From: Pseudomonas citrullilanati
GTDB lineage: Bacteria > Pseudomonadota > Gammaproteobacteria > Pseudomonadales > Pseudomonadaceae
Assembly (NCBI RefSeq): GCF_030580855.1
Contig: NZ_JAUQOP010000003.1
Coordinates: 62,001 to 126,000 of the forward strand
DNA: 64,000 nucleotides
Direction of reading: 5' to 3'
Shown here: positions 54,911-63,684 of the stretch, in pieces
How positions within the stretch are numbered: position 1 is the first letter of the stretch
Layout of the letters: every line of letters starts with the position of its first letter
Notes under the pieces: model-generated
The model's database searches: none
Told to the model about the DNA's origin: nothing
What the model saw: the letters and a program-made list of their open reading frames with translations, nothing else
Position numbers and translations under genes: made by a program

Positions 54911-56530
54911 ATGACGAACCCGACCCTGGCCATGGACTCACCGAGTTCAATCGCCCACAGCTCAAGACCGCAACTCAACCGCAAGCCGAGCGTGTTCACC
55001 CTGGTGGTGTTTTTCGCGGTGCTGGGCAGCGGACTGCTGTTCACCGCCTACAGCCTGATGCACGACATGCATGAGCTGGGCACCGTGGTCACCACCTGGA
55101 CACCCTTCCTGCTGCTGGGCGTGGCCTTGCTGATTGCCCTGGGCTTCGAGTTCGTCAATGGTTTCCACGACACCGCCAACGCCGTCGCCACGGTGATCTA
55201 CACCAACTCCATGGCACCGAACGTCGCGGTGGCCTGGTCGGGGTTCTTCAACTTCCTCGGGGTGTTGCTGTCCAGCGGCGCGGTGGCCTTCGGCATCATT
55301 GCGTTGCTGCCGGTGGAACTGATCCTGCAGGTGGGGTCCTCCGCCGGTTTCGCCATGATCTTCGCCCTGCTGATCGCCGCCATCCTGTGGAACCTCGGCA
55401 CCTGGTGGCTGGGCCTGCCAGCCTCCTCGTCCCATACGCTGATTGGTTCGATCATCGGCGTAGGCGTTGCCAACGCACTGATGCATGGCCGCGACGGCAC
55501 CAGTGGCGTCGACTGGGCCCAGGCCACCAAGATCGGCTACGCGTTACTGCTGTCGCCATTGGTGGGCTTCGGCTGCGCCGCGCTGCTGCTGTTGGCGCTG
55601 CGGGCTTTCGTCAAGAACCGCGCGCTGTACAAGGCCCCCGAGGGCAACACGCCGCCACCGTGGTGGATTCGCGGCATGTTGATCCTGACCTGCACCGGCG
55701 TGTCCTTCGCCCACGGTTCCAACGACGGCCAGAAAGGCATGGGCCTGATCATGTTGATCCTGGTCGGCACCCTGCCCATGGCCTACGCCCTGAACCGCAC
55801 CATGCCCGCCGACCAGGCGTTGCAATTCGCCGCCGTGGCCGAGGTCACGCAACAAGCCCTGGTCAAGCAGTCGCCGCTACCGGCCCCGGCGGATCCGCGC
55901 GCGGTCCTGACCACCTACGTCGGCAGCAAGGAAGCGACCCCGCAATTGATACCGGCCCTGGCCGCCCTCACCGGCAGCATCGGCGCCGAGGTCAAGGGCT
56001 ACGGTTCGCTGGCCAGGGTGCCGGCCGAGGCCGTGGGCAACGTACGTAACGACATGTACCTGACCAGCGAAACCATTCGCCTGATGGACAAGAACAAAGT
56101 CGGCCACTTCGACGCCGACACCAGCGCCAAGCTGCAACTGTTCAAGCAGCAGATCGACAACGCCACGCGCTTCATCCCGCTGTGGGTGAAGATCGCCGTG
56201 GCCATCGCCCTGGGCCTCGGCACCATGGTCGGCTGGAAGCGGATCGTGGTCACCGTGGGGGAAAAAATCGGCAAGAGTCACCTGACCTACGCCCAAGGCG
56301 CCTCGGCCGAGACCGTCGCGATGCTGACCATCGGCGCCGCCGACATGTTCGGCCTGCCGGTGTCCACCACCCACGTGCTGTCCTCTGGCGTGGCCGGGAC
56401 CATGGTCGCCAACGGTTCCGGCTTGCAGATGCGCACGATCCGCAACCTGGTGATGGCCTGGGTCCTGACGCTGCCCGCCGCCATCCTGTTGTCCGGCAGC
56501 CTGTACTGGTTGTTCACCCGGTTGTTCTGA
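54911..56530 (+). CDS. PiT-family inorganic phosphate transporter
   Basis: 539 residues with about ten membrane helices. The signature halves of the Pho4/PiT family are present: EFVNGFHDTANAVATVIYT near the start and LTIGAADMFGLPVSTTHVLS near the end, plus a central SFAHGSNDGQKGMG. Imports metal-phosphate by proton symport. It follows PPK2 by 67 bases on the same strand, likely one transcript. Confidence 0.94.
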   Translation: MTNPTLAMDSPSSIAHSSRPQLNRKPSVFTLVVFFAVLGSGLLFTAYSLMHDMHELGTVVTTWTPFLLLGVALLIALGFEFVNGFHDTANAVATVIYTNSMAPNVAVAWSGFFNFLGVLLSSGAVAFGIIALLPVELILQVGSSAGFAMIFALLIAAILWNLGTWWLGLPASSSHTLIGSIIGVGVANALMHGRDGTSGVDWAQATKIGYALLLSPLVGFGCAALLLLALRAFVKNRALYKAPEGNTPPPWWIRGMLILTCTGVSFAHGSNDGQKGMGLIMLILVGTLPMAYALNRTMPADQALQFAAVAEVTQQALVKQSPLPAPADPRAVLTTYVGSKEATPQLIPALAALTGSIGAEVKGYGSLARVPAEAVGNVRNDMYLTSETIRLMDKNKVGHFDADTSAKLQLFKQQIDNATRFIPLWVKIAVAIALGLGTMVGWKRIVVTVGEKIGKSHLTYAQGASAETVAMLTIGAADMFGLPVSTTHVLSSGVAGTMVANGSGLQMRTIRNLVMAWVLTLPAAILLSGSLYWLFTRLF

Positions 56531-56734
56531 GGCCTTGCGCGGCCAGGTCCCACGGAGGGGCCCTGGTCGCGGAGCCGAGTCATAACGACCAGATCCAAGG
56601 TTTTTTTGACCCTGCCTACGGCGAGTCAAATCGACTCACCCGAACTTAACTGACTGATTTATCTCGACTTATCAACTGGCACGATTCCTGATCAGGTCAC
56701 TCGCCGCTTTTGGCGAACCTAGGAAGAAAGCCCC
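56531..56734. other. Intergenic region after the PiT transporter
   Basis: 204 bases with no gene. A run of seven T's at about 56600 could end the PiT transcript but lacks a neat stem. A TGGCACG element near 56677 looks like a sigma-54 -24 box but has no -12 GC. Confidence 0.4.
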
Positions 56735-57478
56735 ATGCACAATGAATTCAAGCCCAACCTCAGCGTGGTCACCGGTGCCAGTTCCGGCATCGGCCTGACC
56801 GTCACCCGGCGCTTGCTGGAATGCGGTTCGACAGTGGTCGCGATGTCGCGACAACTCGGTGGCCTTGGCGAGCTGGCCGAGCGATTCGGCGACCGGTTGT
56901 CCTGGTTGCCCGGTGATGTCACGCAGGTTGCCGACCAGGCCAGGCTGGCACAACGGGCCAGCACCCTCGGCCCGGTGGATTGCCTGGTGCCCAACGCCGG
57001 GATCGCAGAACTGGCCGATGGCCTGGACCTGGCAGCCTTCGACCGTCAATGGGCGGTCAATGGCGCGGGCGCGCTCAGCACCCTGGGTCACTTGCGCGAA
57101 CACCTTGCCTCCCAGGCATCGGTGGTCTTTATCGGTACGTTCCTGGAACAGGTGACGTTCCCCGGGTTGGCCGCGTACATCGCCTCCAAGGCCGCCTTGC
57201 GCGCGCAGATGCGCACCCTGGCGGTTGAACTGGCACCCCACGGCGTGCGCCTCAACATGGTTTCGCCGGGCCCTACCGCCACGCCGATCTGGGGCACGCT
57301 GGGCCTCGATGAACACGCCCTGGGCTCGGTCGCCGACACGGTCAACCAGCGGTTGTTGACGGGCCAGTTCCTTGAGCCGGACACCGTGGCACAGGTCATC
57401 CTTTTCCAGTTGAGCCAAGGCGCCCGCGGCGTGTACGGCCAGGACTGGGTCGTGGACAACGGCTACACCTTGCGCTGA
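56735..57478 (+). CDS. Classical SDR oxidoreductase
   Basis: 247 residues. The cofactor motif is VVTGASSGIGLTVTRRLL, NAG is in LVPNAGIAELAD, and the YxxxK motif reads AAYIASKAAL. The usual catalytic serine region reads VVFIGTFLEQV, where threonine may take the role. YGQDWVVDNGYT is the typical C-terminus. No neighbours suggest a pathway. AGGAAGA precedes the ATG. Confidence 0.88.
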   Translation: MHNEFKPNLSVVTGASSGIGLTVTRRLLECGSTVVAMSRQLGGLGELAERFGDRLSWLPGDVTQVADQARLAQRASTLGPVDCLVPNAGIAELADGLDLAAFDRQWAVNGAGALSTLGHLREHLASQASVVFIGTFLEQVTFPGLAAYIASKAALRAQMRTLAVELAPHGVRLNMVSPGPTATPIWGTLGLDEHALGSVADTVNQRLLTGQFLEPDTVAQVILFQLSQGARGVYGQDWVVDNGYTLR

Positions 57479-57547
57479 TCGTCCAGCTGCGCGGTTCGCC
57501 AGGACCGCGCAGCCACGCCGTTACCGGGCGCCTTGGTTCCGGCGCGG

Positions 57548-57931
57548 TCAGCGTCCGTGGTCGGGGTGTTGTTCGAGCATCGTCCAGGCCTCGGCGGTGA
57601 AGCAATAGGTCTTGTCCGCCTGGAACACAATGACGCCCTCCTCGGAAAGTCGCTTGAGCACTTCCCGCACGCTGACGAACGACAGGTCGGCAGACGACTT
57701 CGCCAGCTTGGCATGCACGCCACGCGCGCCCATTGAACGGCCGTCCAGGGCGGCGCCGAGCAGTGCGTTGATCACCTTGAAACGGATCAGGCTGGTACGC
57801 AGCCCATAGAAACGCAGCAGGTCGCGAATCGGTTCGTTGGCACACCGATCAGGATCGTGGGCCAGCGGGTCCGCGGCCGGGCGCAATGGAGGACGCGCAC
57901 TGGAGGGCGTCGTGCCTGGGTTGCCTTGCAT
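57548..57931 (-). CDS. Fur-like winged-helix regulator without dimer/metal domain
   Basis: 127 residues. After a disordered N-terminus, IRDLLRFYGLRTSLIRFKVI and LSFVSVREVLKRLSEEGVIV fit the DNA-binding half of Fur/Zur proteins. The C-terminal dimerisation and metal-binding domain is missing, so it resembles the short Pseudomonas 'Fe2+/Zn2+ uptake regulation' proteins. It lies 68 bases downstream of the TonB receptor on the same strand. ATG 57931 begins the sensible protein; upstream frame is shadow of the receptor. Confidence 0.75.
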   Translation of the reverse strand: MQGNPGTTPSSARPPLRPAADPLAHDPDRCANEPIRDLLRFYGLRTSLIRFKVINALLGAALDGRSMGARGVHAKLAKSSADLSFVSVREVLKRLSEEGVIVFQADKTYCFTAEAWTMLEQHPDHGR

Positions 57932-57999
57932 ATGAAGAGTCCTTTTCAGAAGGGGTTCGAACGGGGTGGCCCGATACGGCGACCACCCTTCCCTGTGCC

Positions 58000-60222
58000 T
58001 CAGAAATCGACCGTGGCCGACAGCTGCAACGTGCGCGGGGATCCGGCGGAGAACGCGCCATACGAGGCGACGCCCGACCAGTACTCGCGATCGAAGACGT
58101 TCTGCACCGTGGCCCGGAACGTCGTCGGCCGACCTTCGATCCGGGTGGTGTAGCGAGCCCCGGCATCGAAGCGCGTCCAGGCATCCAGGGCCTGGGTATT
58201 GGCCTGGTTGACGTATTGCTTGTCGGTATAGATCGCCCCGCCCGTGAGGGTGAAACCCTGCACCCACGGGGTGTCCCATTCGGCCCAGAGATTGGCTTGT
58301 ACGTCCGGCACGCCCACCGGTTTGTTGCCACGGTTGGCGGCGGTGGCCGACTCCGTCAACTCACCGTCGAGCAGCGTCACGCCGCCCATCAGGCGGGTAC
58401 CGGGGGCGACTTCGCCGAACATGCTCAGCTCGACACCGCGGTTGCGCTGCTCGGCCTGCACCGAGAACACGCCGTCGGCCCCCAGTTCACCGCCCGGCTT
58501 CTCGATCTGGAACAACGCCAGGGTGGTCATGAAGGTGCCGTGCTCATACTTGACGCCGAGCTCGTGCTGCTTGGACTCGTAGGGTGCGAACGTCATGCCG
58601 CTGTTGAGGGCGCCGATCGGCGCGGTATCGCCTTTGCTCAAGCCCTCGACATAGTTGTAGTAGAACGACACGTCGTCCCAGGGCTTGACCACCACGCCGA
58701 CCATCGGGTTCGTCGCGCTGTCGTCATAACGGGAACTGACCGCACCGTTGCTGTAGTTGCGCGACTCCACATTTTGCCGACGCAGCCCCAGGGACAGCTG
58801 GAACCGGTCGTCGAGCATCGACAGCGTGTCGGTCAAGGCGACGCCCGACAACTGCGATTCGGATACCCGTTGGACCTTGGGCGAACGCAGGTACTGCTTG
58901 GGGGCATCCACGGGATGGTAGATGTTCGAGACGATCGCGGTACCGTTGGTGATCCCCCGGGACAATTCGTCCTGGTAGGTGGTCGCCATCAGCGTGGTCG
59001 TGTGGCTGATCGGGCCCGTGGCGAACATCCCGCGCAAGCCGACGTCGGCCGTCGAGCGATCCACATTGAATTTATAGTGCCCCGGCACGTTGCTGGTATC
59101 ACCGGCGCTGTTGAGGATCCTGGGCACCTGGTCGGACATCCGGTCGACATCCGACCGGCCGCCACCGGCGTGGGCGAACACCGTCAACGCGTCGCTCAGG
59201 TCATACTCGCCGCCGAGCAGAGCCGACTGTTCCCGGGTGTCCGACCAACCCCACTTCTGCGACAGGTTGGTCCGGCCGTTGGGGGCGGAGGGAATCTCCA
59301 CGCCCGGCGCAATGGTAAAGGGCCGCGAGGCGCCTTCGAAGCTTTCTTTCTGGCTGATGAAATCGAGGTTCAGGCGCAACCGTTCGCCCCGGTAATCGAG
59401 GGCGATCGCGCCGATGTTCAGCTCGCGTTCCTGATCATCGACGGCGGTATCGCCGCCTCGCAGGCTGCCATTGAAGCGCACGCCAAACTGGTTTTCGGAG
59501 CCGAAGCGGCGACTCAGGTCAAGGTGGCCGCCCAGTTGTGAATCCGATTCGTAGGTGGTGGTCAGGCGCGTCAGGTCTTCGTCCAGCGGGCGCTTGGGCA
59601 CGATATTGATCACCCCGCCGATGCCACTGTTGGGCGACATCCCGTACATCAGGGCGCCAGGGCCCTTGAGCACTTCGACCCGTTCGGCGTAATCGGTGAA
59701 CACCCGGTAATTGGGGGCCACGCCATAGACACCGTCATAGGCCAGCTCGCCGATGTTGCCCTCGCCGATCGGAAAACCGCGGATGAAGAACGAATCGACG
59801 ATGCCGCCGGTCTGCCCTGTCGAACGCACGGAAGGATCCCTCTGCAAGGCGTCGGCCACGGTCACGGTCTGCAGGTCGGCCAGCGTCTTGTCGGTGTAGC
59901 TGGTCACGTTGAACGGCGTGTCCATCACGTCCTTGTTGCCCATCATGCCCAGGCGTGCCCCGCGGGCCACCTGCCCGCCGGCGAGCGCCGGTGGCAGCGC
60001 GTTCGGGCCGTCATGGGTGCCGGTGATGTTGATCTCATCGAGGGTCAGGCCCTGGGTATCGACGGGTGCCGGAGCACCGGTGGTCGCGTCGGCCCCCACC
60101 GGCGGCGTGGCGGTCGCGGCCCAGCTGTTGGCGCTCCCTGCCACCAGAACGAAGCCCAGCGTGGCGGAACGAATCGCCAGTGAGAGCGCGGATTCACCGC
60201 AAGGTCGACGTGCAACAGACAT
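58000..60222 (-). CDS. TonB-dependent siderophore receptor
   Basis: 740-residue outer-membrane receptor. A signal peptide (LGFVLVAGSANSWAA) is followed by a short lead with a TonB-box-like LDEINITG, then the plug (DTPFNVTSYTDKTLADLQ, SFFIRGFPIGEG, VEVLKGPGALMYG) and a 22-strand barrel ending LQLSATVDF. There is no N-terminal signalling (STN) domain, so it does not act through an ECF sigma/anti-sigma pair. Likely imports the Fe(III)-siderophore made by the cluster to its right. AAGGATC precedes the ATG and a Fur-like site lies upstream. Confidence 0.94.
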   Translation of the reverse strand: MSVARRPCGESALSLAIRSATLGFVLVAGSANSWAATATPPVGADATTGAPAPVDTQGLTLDEINITGTHDGPNALPPALAGGQVARGARLGMMGNKDVMDTPFNVTSYTDKTLADLQTVTVADALQRDPSVRSTGQTGGIVDSFFIRGFPIGEGNIGELAYDGVYGVAPNYRVFTDYAERVEVLKGPGALMYGMSPNSGIGGVINIVPKRPLDEDLTRLTTTYESDSQLGGHLDLSRRFGSENQFGVRFNGSLRGGDTAVDDQERELNIGAIALDYRGERLRLNLDFISQKESFEGASRPFTIAPGVEIPSAPNGRTNLSQKWGWSDTREQSALLGGEYDLSDALTVFAHAGGGRSDVDRMSDQVPRILNSAGDTSNVPGHYKFNVDRSTADVGLRGMFATGPISHTTTLMATTYQDELSRGITNGTAIVSNIYHPVDAPKQYLRSPKVQRVSESQLSGVALTDTLSMLDDRFQLSLGLRRQNVESRNYSNGAVSSRYDDSATNPMVGVVVKPWDDVSFYYNYVEGLSKGDTAPIGALNSGMTFAPYESKQHELGVKYEHGTFMTTLALFQIEKPGGELGADGVFSVQAEQRNRGVELSMFGEVAPGTRLMGGVTLLDGELTESATAANRGNKPVGVPDVQANLWAEWDTPWVQGFTLTGGAIYTDKQYVNQANTQALDAWTRFDAGARYTTRIEGRPTTFRATVQNVFDREYWSGVASYGAFSAGSPRTLQLSATVDF

Positions 60223-60247
60223 GACGTAAGGATCCTTTTCAGCAAGA

Positions 60248-60266
60248 GAAAATGGTAATCACTCCT
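60248..60266 (-). promoter_or_regulatory. Candidate Fur box upstream of the siderophore receptor
   Basis: GAAAATGGTAATCACTCCT agrees with the 19-base Fur consensus GATAATGATAATCATTATC at about 13 of 19 positions. It lies 26-44 bases before the receptor start codon. Confidence 0.5.
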
Positions 60267-60343
60267 ATTGCCAGTCGACCCGCGCAAAAGTATCACCCGA
60301 CGAGCATTATTTTTTTCGCGCCCTGGCTGCCCGGGCACGTAGC

Positions 60344-60745
60344 TCATCCGTACAGGCGCTCCAGCGGGATGGCGATGACCGGCAACGCCGGGTCAAACGC
60401 ATGCCGCGTGGTCTTGTACGGAAACAGCTCGCCCCGGGCGATGGTGGTGAAGATCCGCGCCACCTCGAACGCCTGGCCGGTTTGCCAGTGCCGCACGCAC
60501 ACCCGAGGGTCCGCGTAGTCGAGCTGGATGCACGGCACCCGCTTCAACCCCAGTTGCAGCGCCGCGTTGAGCCGGTGATTGCCGTCCATGACGATGCCGC
60601 GGGAGCGCTCGACGATGATCGGCTCCAGCCAGTGGCCGGCCCGGATGATCGACTGCCGGACCGACTCCACGTTGGCCGGGTCGACGTGCTCGGATTGCAG
60701 CACCTCGCACAACGGCCGGAGCGAAACCTGATAACCGTGTTCCAT
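60344..60745 (-). CDS. ParB/sulfiredoxin-fold protein, SerK/SbnI-like
   Basis: 133 residues of the ParB/Srx fold. The family motif is IVMDGNHRLNAALQLG with DGNHR at residues 54-58, and a glutamate in LQSEHVDP (Glu19) matches the position expected for the base in serine-kinase members. SbnI, which phosphorylates free serine in staphyloferrin B synthesis, has this fold. Here it is half the length of SbnI, without its C-terminal part. It follows the CitE-like gene by 26 bases on the same strand. AGGAG precedes the ATG. Function inferred from context; it could also be a DNA-binding or regulatory ParB relative. Confidence 0.78.
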   Translation of the reverse strand: MEHGYQVSLRPLCEVLQSEHVDPANVESVRQSIIRAGHWLEPIIVERSRGIVMDGNHRLNAALQLGLKRVPCIQLDYADPRVCVRHWQTGQAFEVARIFTTIARGELFPYKTTRHAFDPALPVIAIPLERLYG

Positions 60746-60771
60746 GGGGTTTCTCCTGATCGATGGGCGGC

Positions 60772-61662
60772 TCAGCAGGCATCTGCGTTGGCGGGTTCCC
60801 CGTAGAGGCTGGCCACGTCCAGCAGCCGTTGCGCATGTTCGATGAGCGGCAGGTCCACCATCTCGCCGTCCACCTGCACCGCATGGCTGCCACTGGCCAC
60901 GGCCTGCATCACTCGATCCGCCCATGCCAATTGGCGGGCGTCGGGCAGGAATGCCTGCTGGACCGTGCGCAACTGATCGGGATGGATGCAAAGCTTGGCG
61001 CCAAAGCCCAGGGACCGGGCGTAGTGCGCCTCGTGCTTGACCGCCGCAAGGTCGCTGATCGCCGGGGTGACGCCGTCGACCGGCGCTGGCAATCCCGCCG
61101 TTCGCGACGCCAGCACGATGCGATTGCGGGCGAAGAGAAACGCCTCGGGCACCTGGCTGCAGTTGATGTCGAGGGAAAAGTCCAGCGAACCGAACGCCAG
61201 CCGCGAAAGCCCGGCAATACCGGCGATGGACTCGACCTGGTGCAAGCCCTTGGCGGTCTCGATGATGGCGACGACCTTGAGCCCGGGCCGCCACGCCAGC
61301 AAGCGCGCGACCACCTCGGACAACGCCTCGCAATCCTCCGCCTTGGGCAGGAAGATGCCCGTGCAGCGTTGCGGATGGCGCATGTCTTCGAGCCATCGCA
61401 GATCCTGGCCGAAGAAGGCGCTGCCGACACTGTTCAGGCGGATGTAGCGTTGGCAGGTCACGTTGGGCGCACTCTCCTGCCAGGCCCAGATCGAGGCACG
61501 GGCAGCGGCCTTGCTGTCGGGATGAACCGCGTCCTCGAGGTCGAGGATGATTGCATCCGGGGCCGCCGCGACGGCCTTGGCGAAGCGTTCGGGACGGTTT
61601 CCCGGGACGAACAGGTAGCTGATGGGAAGCGTGGCGGTGGTGCCGGGACGTTGGGTGGTCAT
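60772..61662 (-). CDS. CitE-like HpcH/HpaI aldolase/lyase
   Basis: 296 residues. YLFVPGNRPERFAKAVA, AIILDLEDAVHPDSKAAAR, VVAIIETAKGLHQVESIAG and FGSLDFSLDINC place it with citrate-lyase beta / malyl-CoA lyase-like TIM barrels. SbnG, the siderophore-dedicated citrate synthase, belongs to the same superfamily, although this sequence looks more CitE-like than HpaI-like. Possible role: making or handling citrate or a related carboxylic acid for the siderophore. ATG 61662 has AGGAG six bases upstream. Divergent from the decarboxylase across 612 bases. Confidence 0.85.
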   Translation of the reverse strand: MTTQRPGTTATLPISYLFVPGNRPERFAKAVAAAPDAIILDLEDAVHPDSKAAARASIWAWQESAPNVTCQRYIRLNSVGSAFFGQDLRWLEDMRHPQRCTGIFLPKAEDCEALSEVVARLLAWRPGLKVVAIIETAKGLHQVESIAGIAGLSRLAFGSLDFSLDINCSQVPEAFLFARNRIVLASRTAGLPAPVDGVTPAISDLAAVKHEAHYARSLGFGAKLCIHPDQLRTVQQAFLPDARQLAWADRVMQAVASGSHAVQVDGEMVDLPLIEHAQRLLDVASLYGEPANADAC

Positions 61663-62274
61663 AAAGCTCTCCTGGGTGTGCGACTGTCGGGGGGTCAAGG
61701 AAAAATTTCATCGCCTTCAAGCGGGCCGGTCGCGGTCCTGCACCGGCCTTTTGCAACATGGGTTAATTCCTTGTTGATCAAGGTATTAAGACGTTCTTCC
61801 GAGTACGGACGGACGCCTGCGAACACGAACGAGCAAACGCCTGCTTACGTTCAGCCAACGAGTAAATATTCAAAATTTTTGAAAACCTTACTTGATAATC
61901 GTTTGCGTTAGCAATATGGTTCTCGCCACCAAAGATATTTCTCACACATCAAAGGAAGTTTTCGCACCCTCAAAAAAAGTGCATTTCAGTGATGTCATTT
62001 AAATGTCAGCCGATGACCCCAATCGAGGATAAGCCGCACACTCGATAACGGCCTCTTTGTGTCCAGATAAAACTTCAGGAGCGGGTTTCTGATGCGATGT
62101 CTTTGTGAAGTATTTATTAACCCCGGCATAACACTATGGATGCCGGGTTTCGCCTGGCGCGCACCACCACGGGCGTGAATCATTCGCGCCTGAAAAAACG
62201 GCTGGTTCATATACGTCGATAAACAAAGTTATCGAAACTTGAAGGGTGTTGTATTTAAACGCCAGGGAATCACT
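61663..62274. promoter_or_regulatory. Divergent control region of the siderophore genes
   Basis: 612 bases with no supported gene and the lowest GC of the window around 61840-62110. It contains a perfect 15-base palindrome TTCAAAATTTTTGAA (61869-61883) and, eleven bases later, a Fur-like GATAATCGTTTGCGTTAGC (61894-61912, about 12 of 19 consensus bases). Both operons, CitE-like leftward and decarboxylase rightward, must start here. A small open frame at 61995-62210 is not convincing. Confidence 0.55.
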
Positions 62275-63669
62275 ATGCCTAATGCAATGACGCCGACACA
62301 GAATGACCCTATCGAAGTGTATAAACCGACCCAGCTGGCGCCGTTGATCGATCCCCTGGTCGCGCGCTTCATTCAACAGGAGCCCGACAAACTAACAGCG
62401 TTGCTCGAACACTATGGATCGCCGCTGAACCTGGTATGGCCCCATGCGCTCAAGCTCAACACGGCGGCCCTTCAAGCCGTGCTGAAGCAATACAACGTTC
62501 CCCACACGCTGTTCTATGGCGCCAAGGCCAACAAGTCCCAATGCCTGCTGTCGGCGGCGGCGGAAATGGGCATCGGTGTCGATGTGTCGAGCCTCCATGA
62601 GTTGCACGCCGCGTTGCGGGCCGGCATTCCAGGCCAACGCGCCTGTGCGACGGGACCGGCGAAAACGACAGCATTTCATCAAGCCCTGGTGAATGAAGGG
62701 GCGCTGATCTGTGTGGATTCACGGGAGGAATTCGGCCACCTGGCCGCGCTGCTCCACGCCCGGGAAGATCCTTGCAAAGCCCGTGTTCTGCTGCGCTACC
62801 GGCCACAAGGTTGCCCGACGAGCCGTTTCGGAATGGGCCCCGCCGACTTGCTGGATTGTTTGCAACAGCTCACCCAGGAACGACAGCATTTTCACTTCGA
62901 GGGTTTTCATTTCCACCTCGGGGGCTACGGGTATGAAACCCGCGCCCAGGCGTTTCGCGAAGTGCTGGCGTATGTCGACGCCGCCCAGGAAATGGGCCTC
63001 GCCTCGACCCTGATCGACATAGGTGGAGGCCTGCCTATCCGTTATGTCGACCCACAGGCCTACGACAGTTTTCTGCGTAACGACAATAACCCCAGTCATT
63101 ATTACAACCAGGCGGTGCCGAAGTCTTTTTACCCTTACGGCAGCCCCCTGAATGCCAGCCAATGGTTGGCATTGTTCCTGGAATCCGATTGTTTACCCGG
63201 CGAATCGATTGCCCATTACTTGCAATCGCGCAATATCACCCTGGCCCTGGAGCCTGGCCGAAGTTTGGTCGACCAAGCGGCCATTTCGGTGTTCCGGGTC
63301 ACCCGCAGTAAAAAACTGGCCAATGACCACACCGTCCTGTTTGTCGAAGGCAGTAGTTTCAGCGCCTGCGAAACATGGTTTTCATCCGAATACCTGGTGG
63401 ACCCGATCCTGATCAGTACGACGGCGCCGACGCGTACGCCGACTCAAGCCTATATTGCCGGACATAGTTGCCTGGACGATGACGTCATTACGTATCGGCT
63501 GATCAACTTCGAAACTTCACCCCAGGCCGGGGACTTGTTGATTTATGCCAATACCGCCGGCTACCAGATGGATCTACTGGAAAATGAATTCCATCGCCAC
63601 CCGTTGCCCCGACGCATGACCGCTACTTGTTGCACGGAAGGTCACTACTCATTTTCACCTGACTGCTAA
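62275..63669 (+). CDS. Fold-III PLP decarboxylase, siderophore (SbnH/AcsE-like)
   Basis: 464 residues of the ornithine/DAP/arginine decarboxylase-2 family. The PLP lysine is Lys84 in FYGAKANKSQ, the phosphate loop includes DIGGGLPIRY, EPGRSLVDQA binds substrate, and the distal cysteine is in GHSCLDDD. Similar enzymes (SbnH in staphyloferrin B, AcsE in achromobactin) decarboxylate an amino acid or a citryl-amino acid intermediate. ATG 62275 follows AGGGA. It starts the rightward siderophore operon and is followed after 15 bases by the SbnA-like gene. Confidence 0.85.
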   Translation: MPNAMTPTQNDPIEVYKPTQLAPLIDPLVARFIQQEPDKLTALLEHYGSPLNLVWPHALKLNTAALQAVLKQYNVPHTLFYGAKANKSQCLLSAAAEMGIGVDVSSLHELHAALRAGIPGQRACATGPAKTTAFHQALVNEGALICVDSREEFGHLAALLHAREDPCKARVLLRYRPQGCPTSRFGMGPADLLDCLQQLTQERQHFHFEGFHFHLGGYGYETRAQAFREVLAYVDAAQEMGLASTLIDIGGGLPIRYVDPQAYDSFLRNDNNPSHYYNQAVPKSFYPYGSPLNASQWLALFLESDCLPGESIAHYLQSRNITLALEPGRSLVDQAAISVFRVTRSKKLANDHTVLFVEGSSFSACETWFSSEYLVDPILISTTAPTRTPTQAYIAGHSCLDDDVITYRLINFETSPQAGDLLIYANTAGYQMDLLENEFHRHPLPRRMTATCCTEGHYSFSPDC

Positions 63670-63684
63670 TAGGGAGACTTACTT

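Noticed and set aside
56677..56692. Sigma-54-like promoter upstream of the orphan SDR
   Set aside because: TGGCACG matches the -24 box, but the -12 position reads GA where GC is needed.
61995..62210. Small minus-strand gene in the siderophore control region
   Set aside because: 71 residues, no ribosome-binding site, no recognisable family, and it sits in an obvious promoter region.
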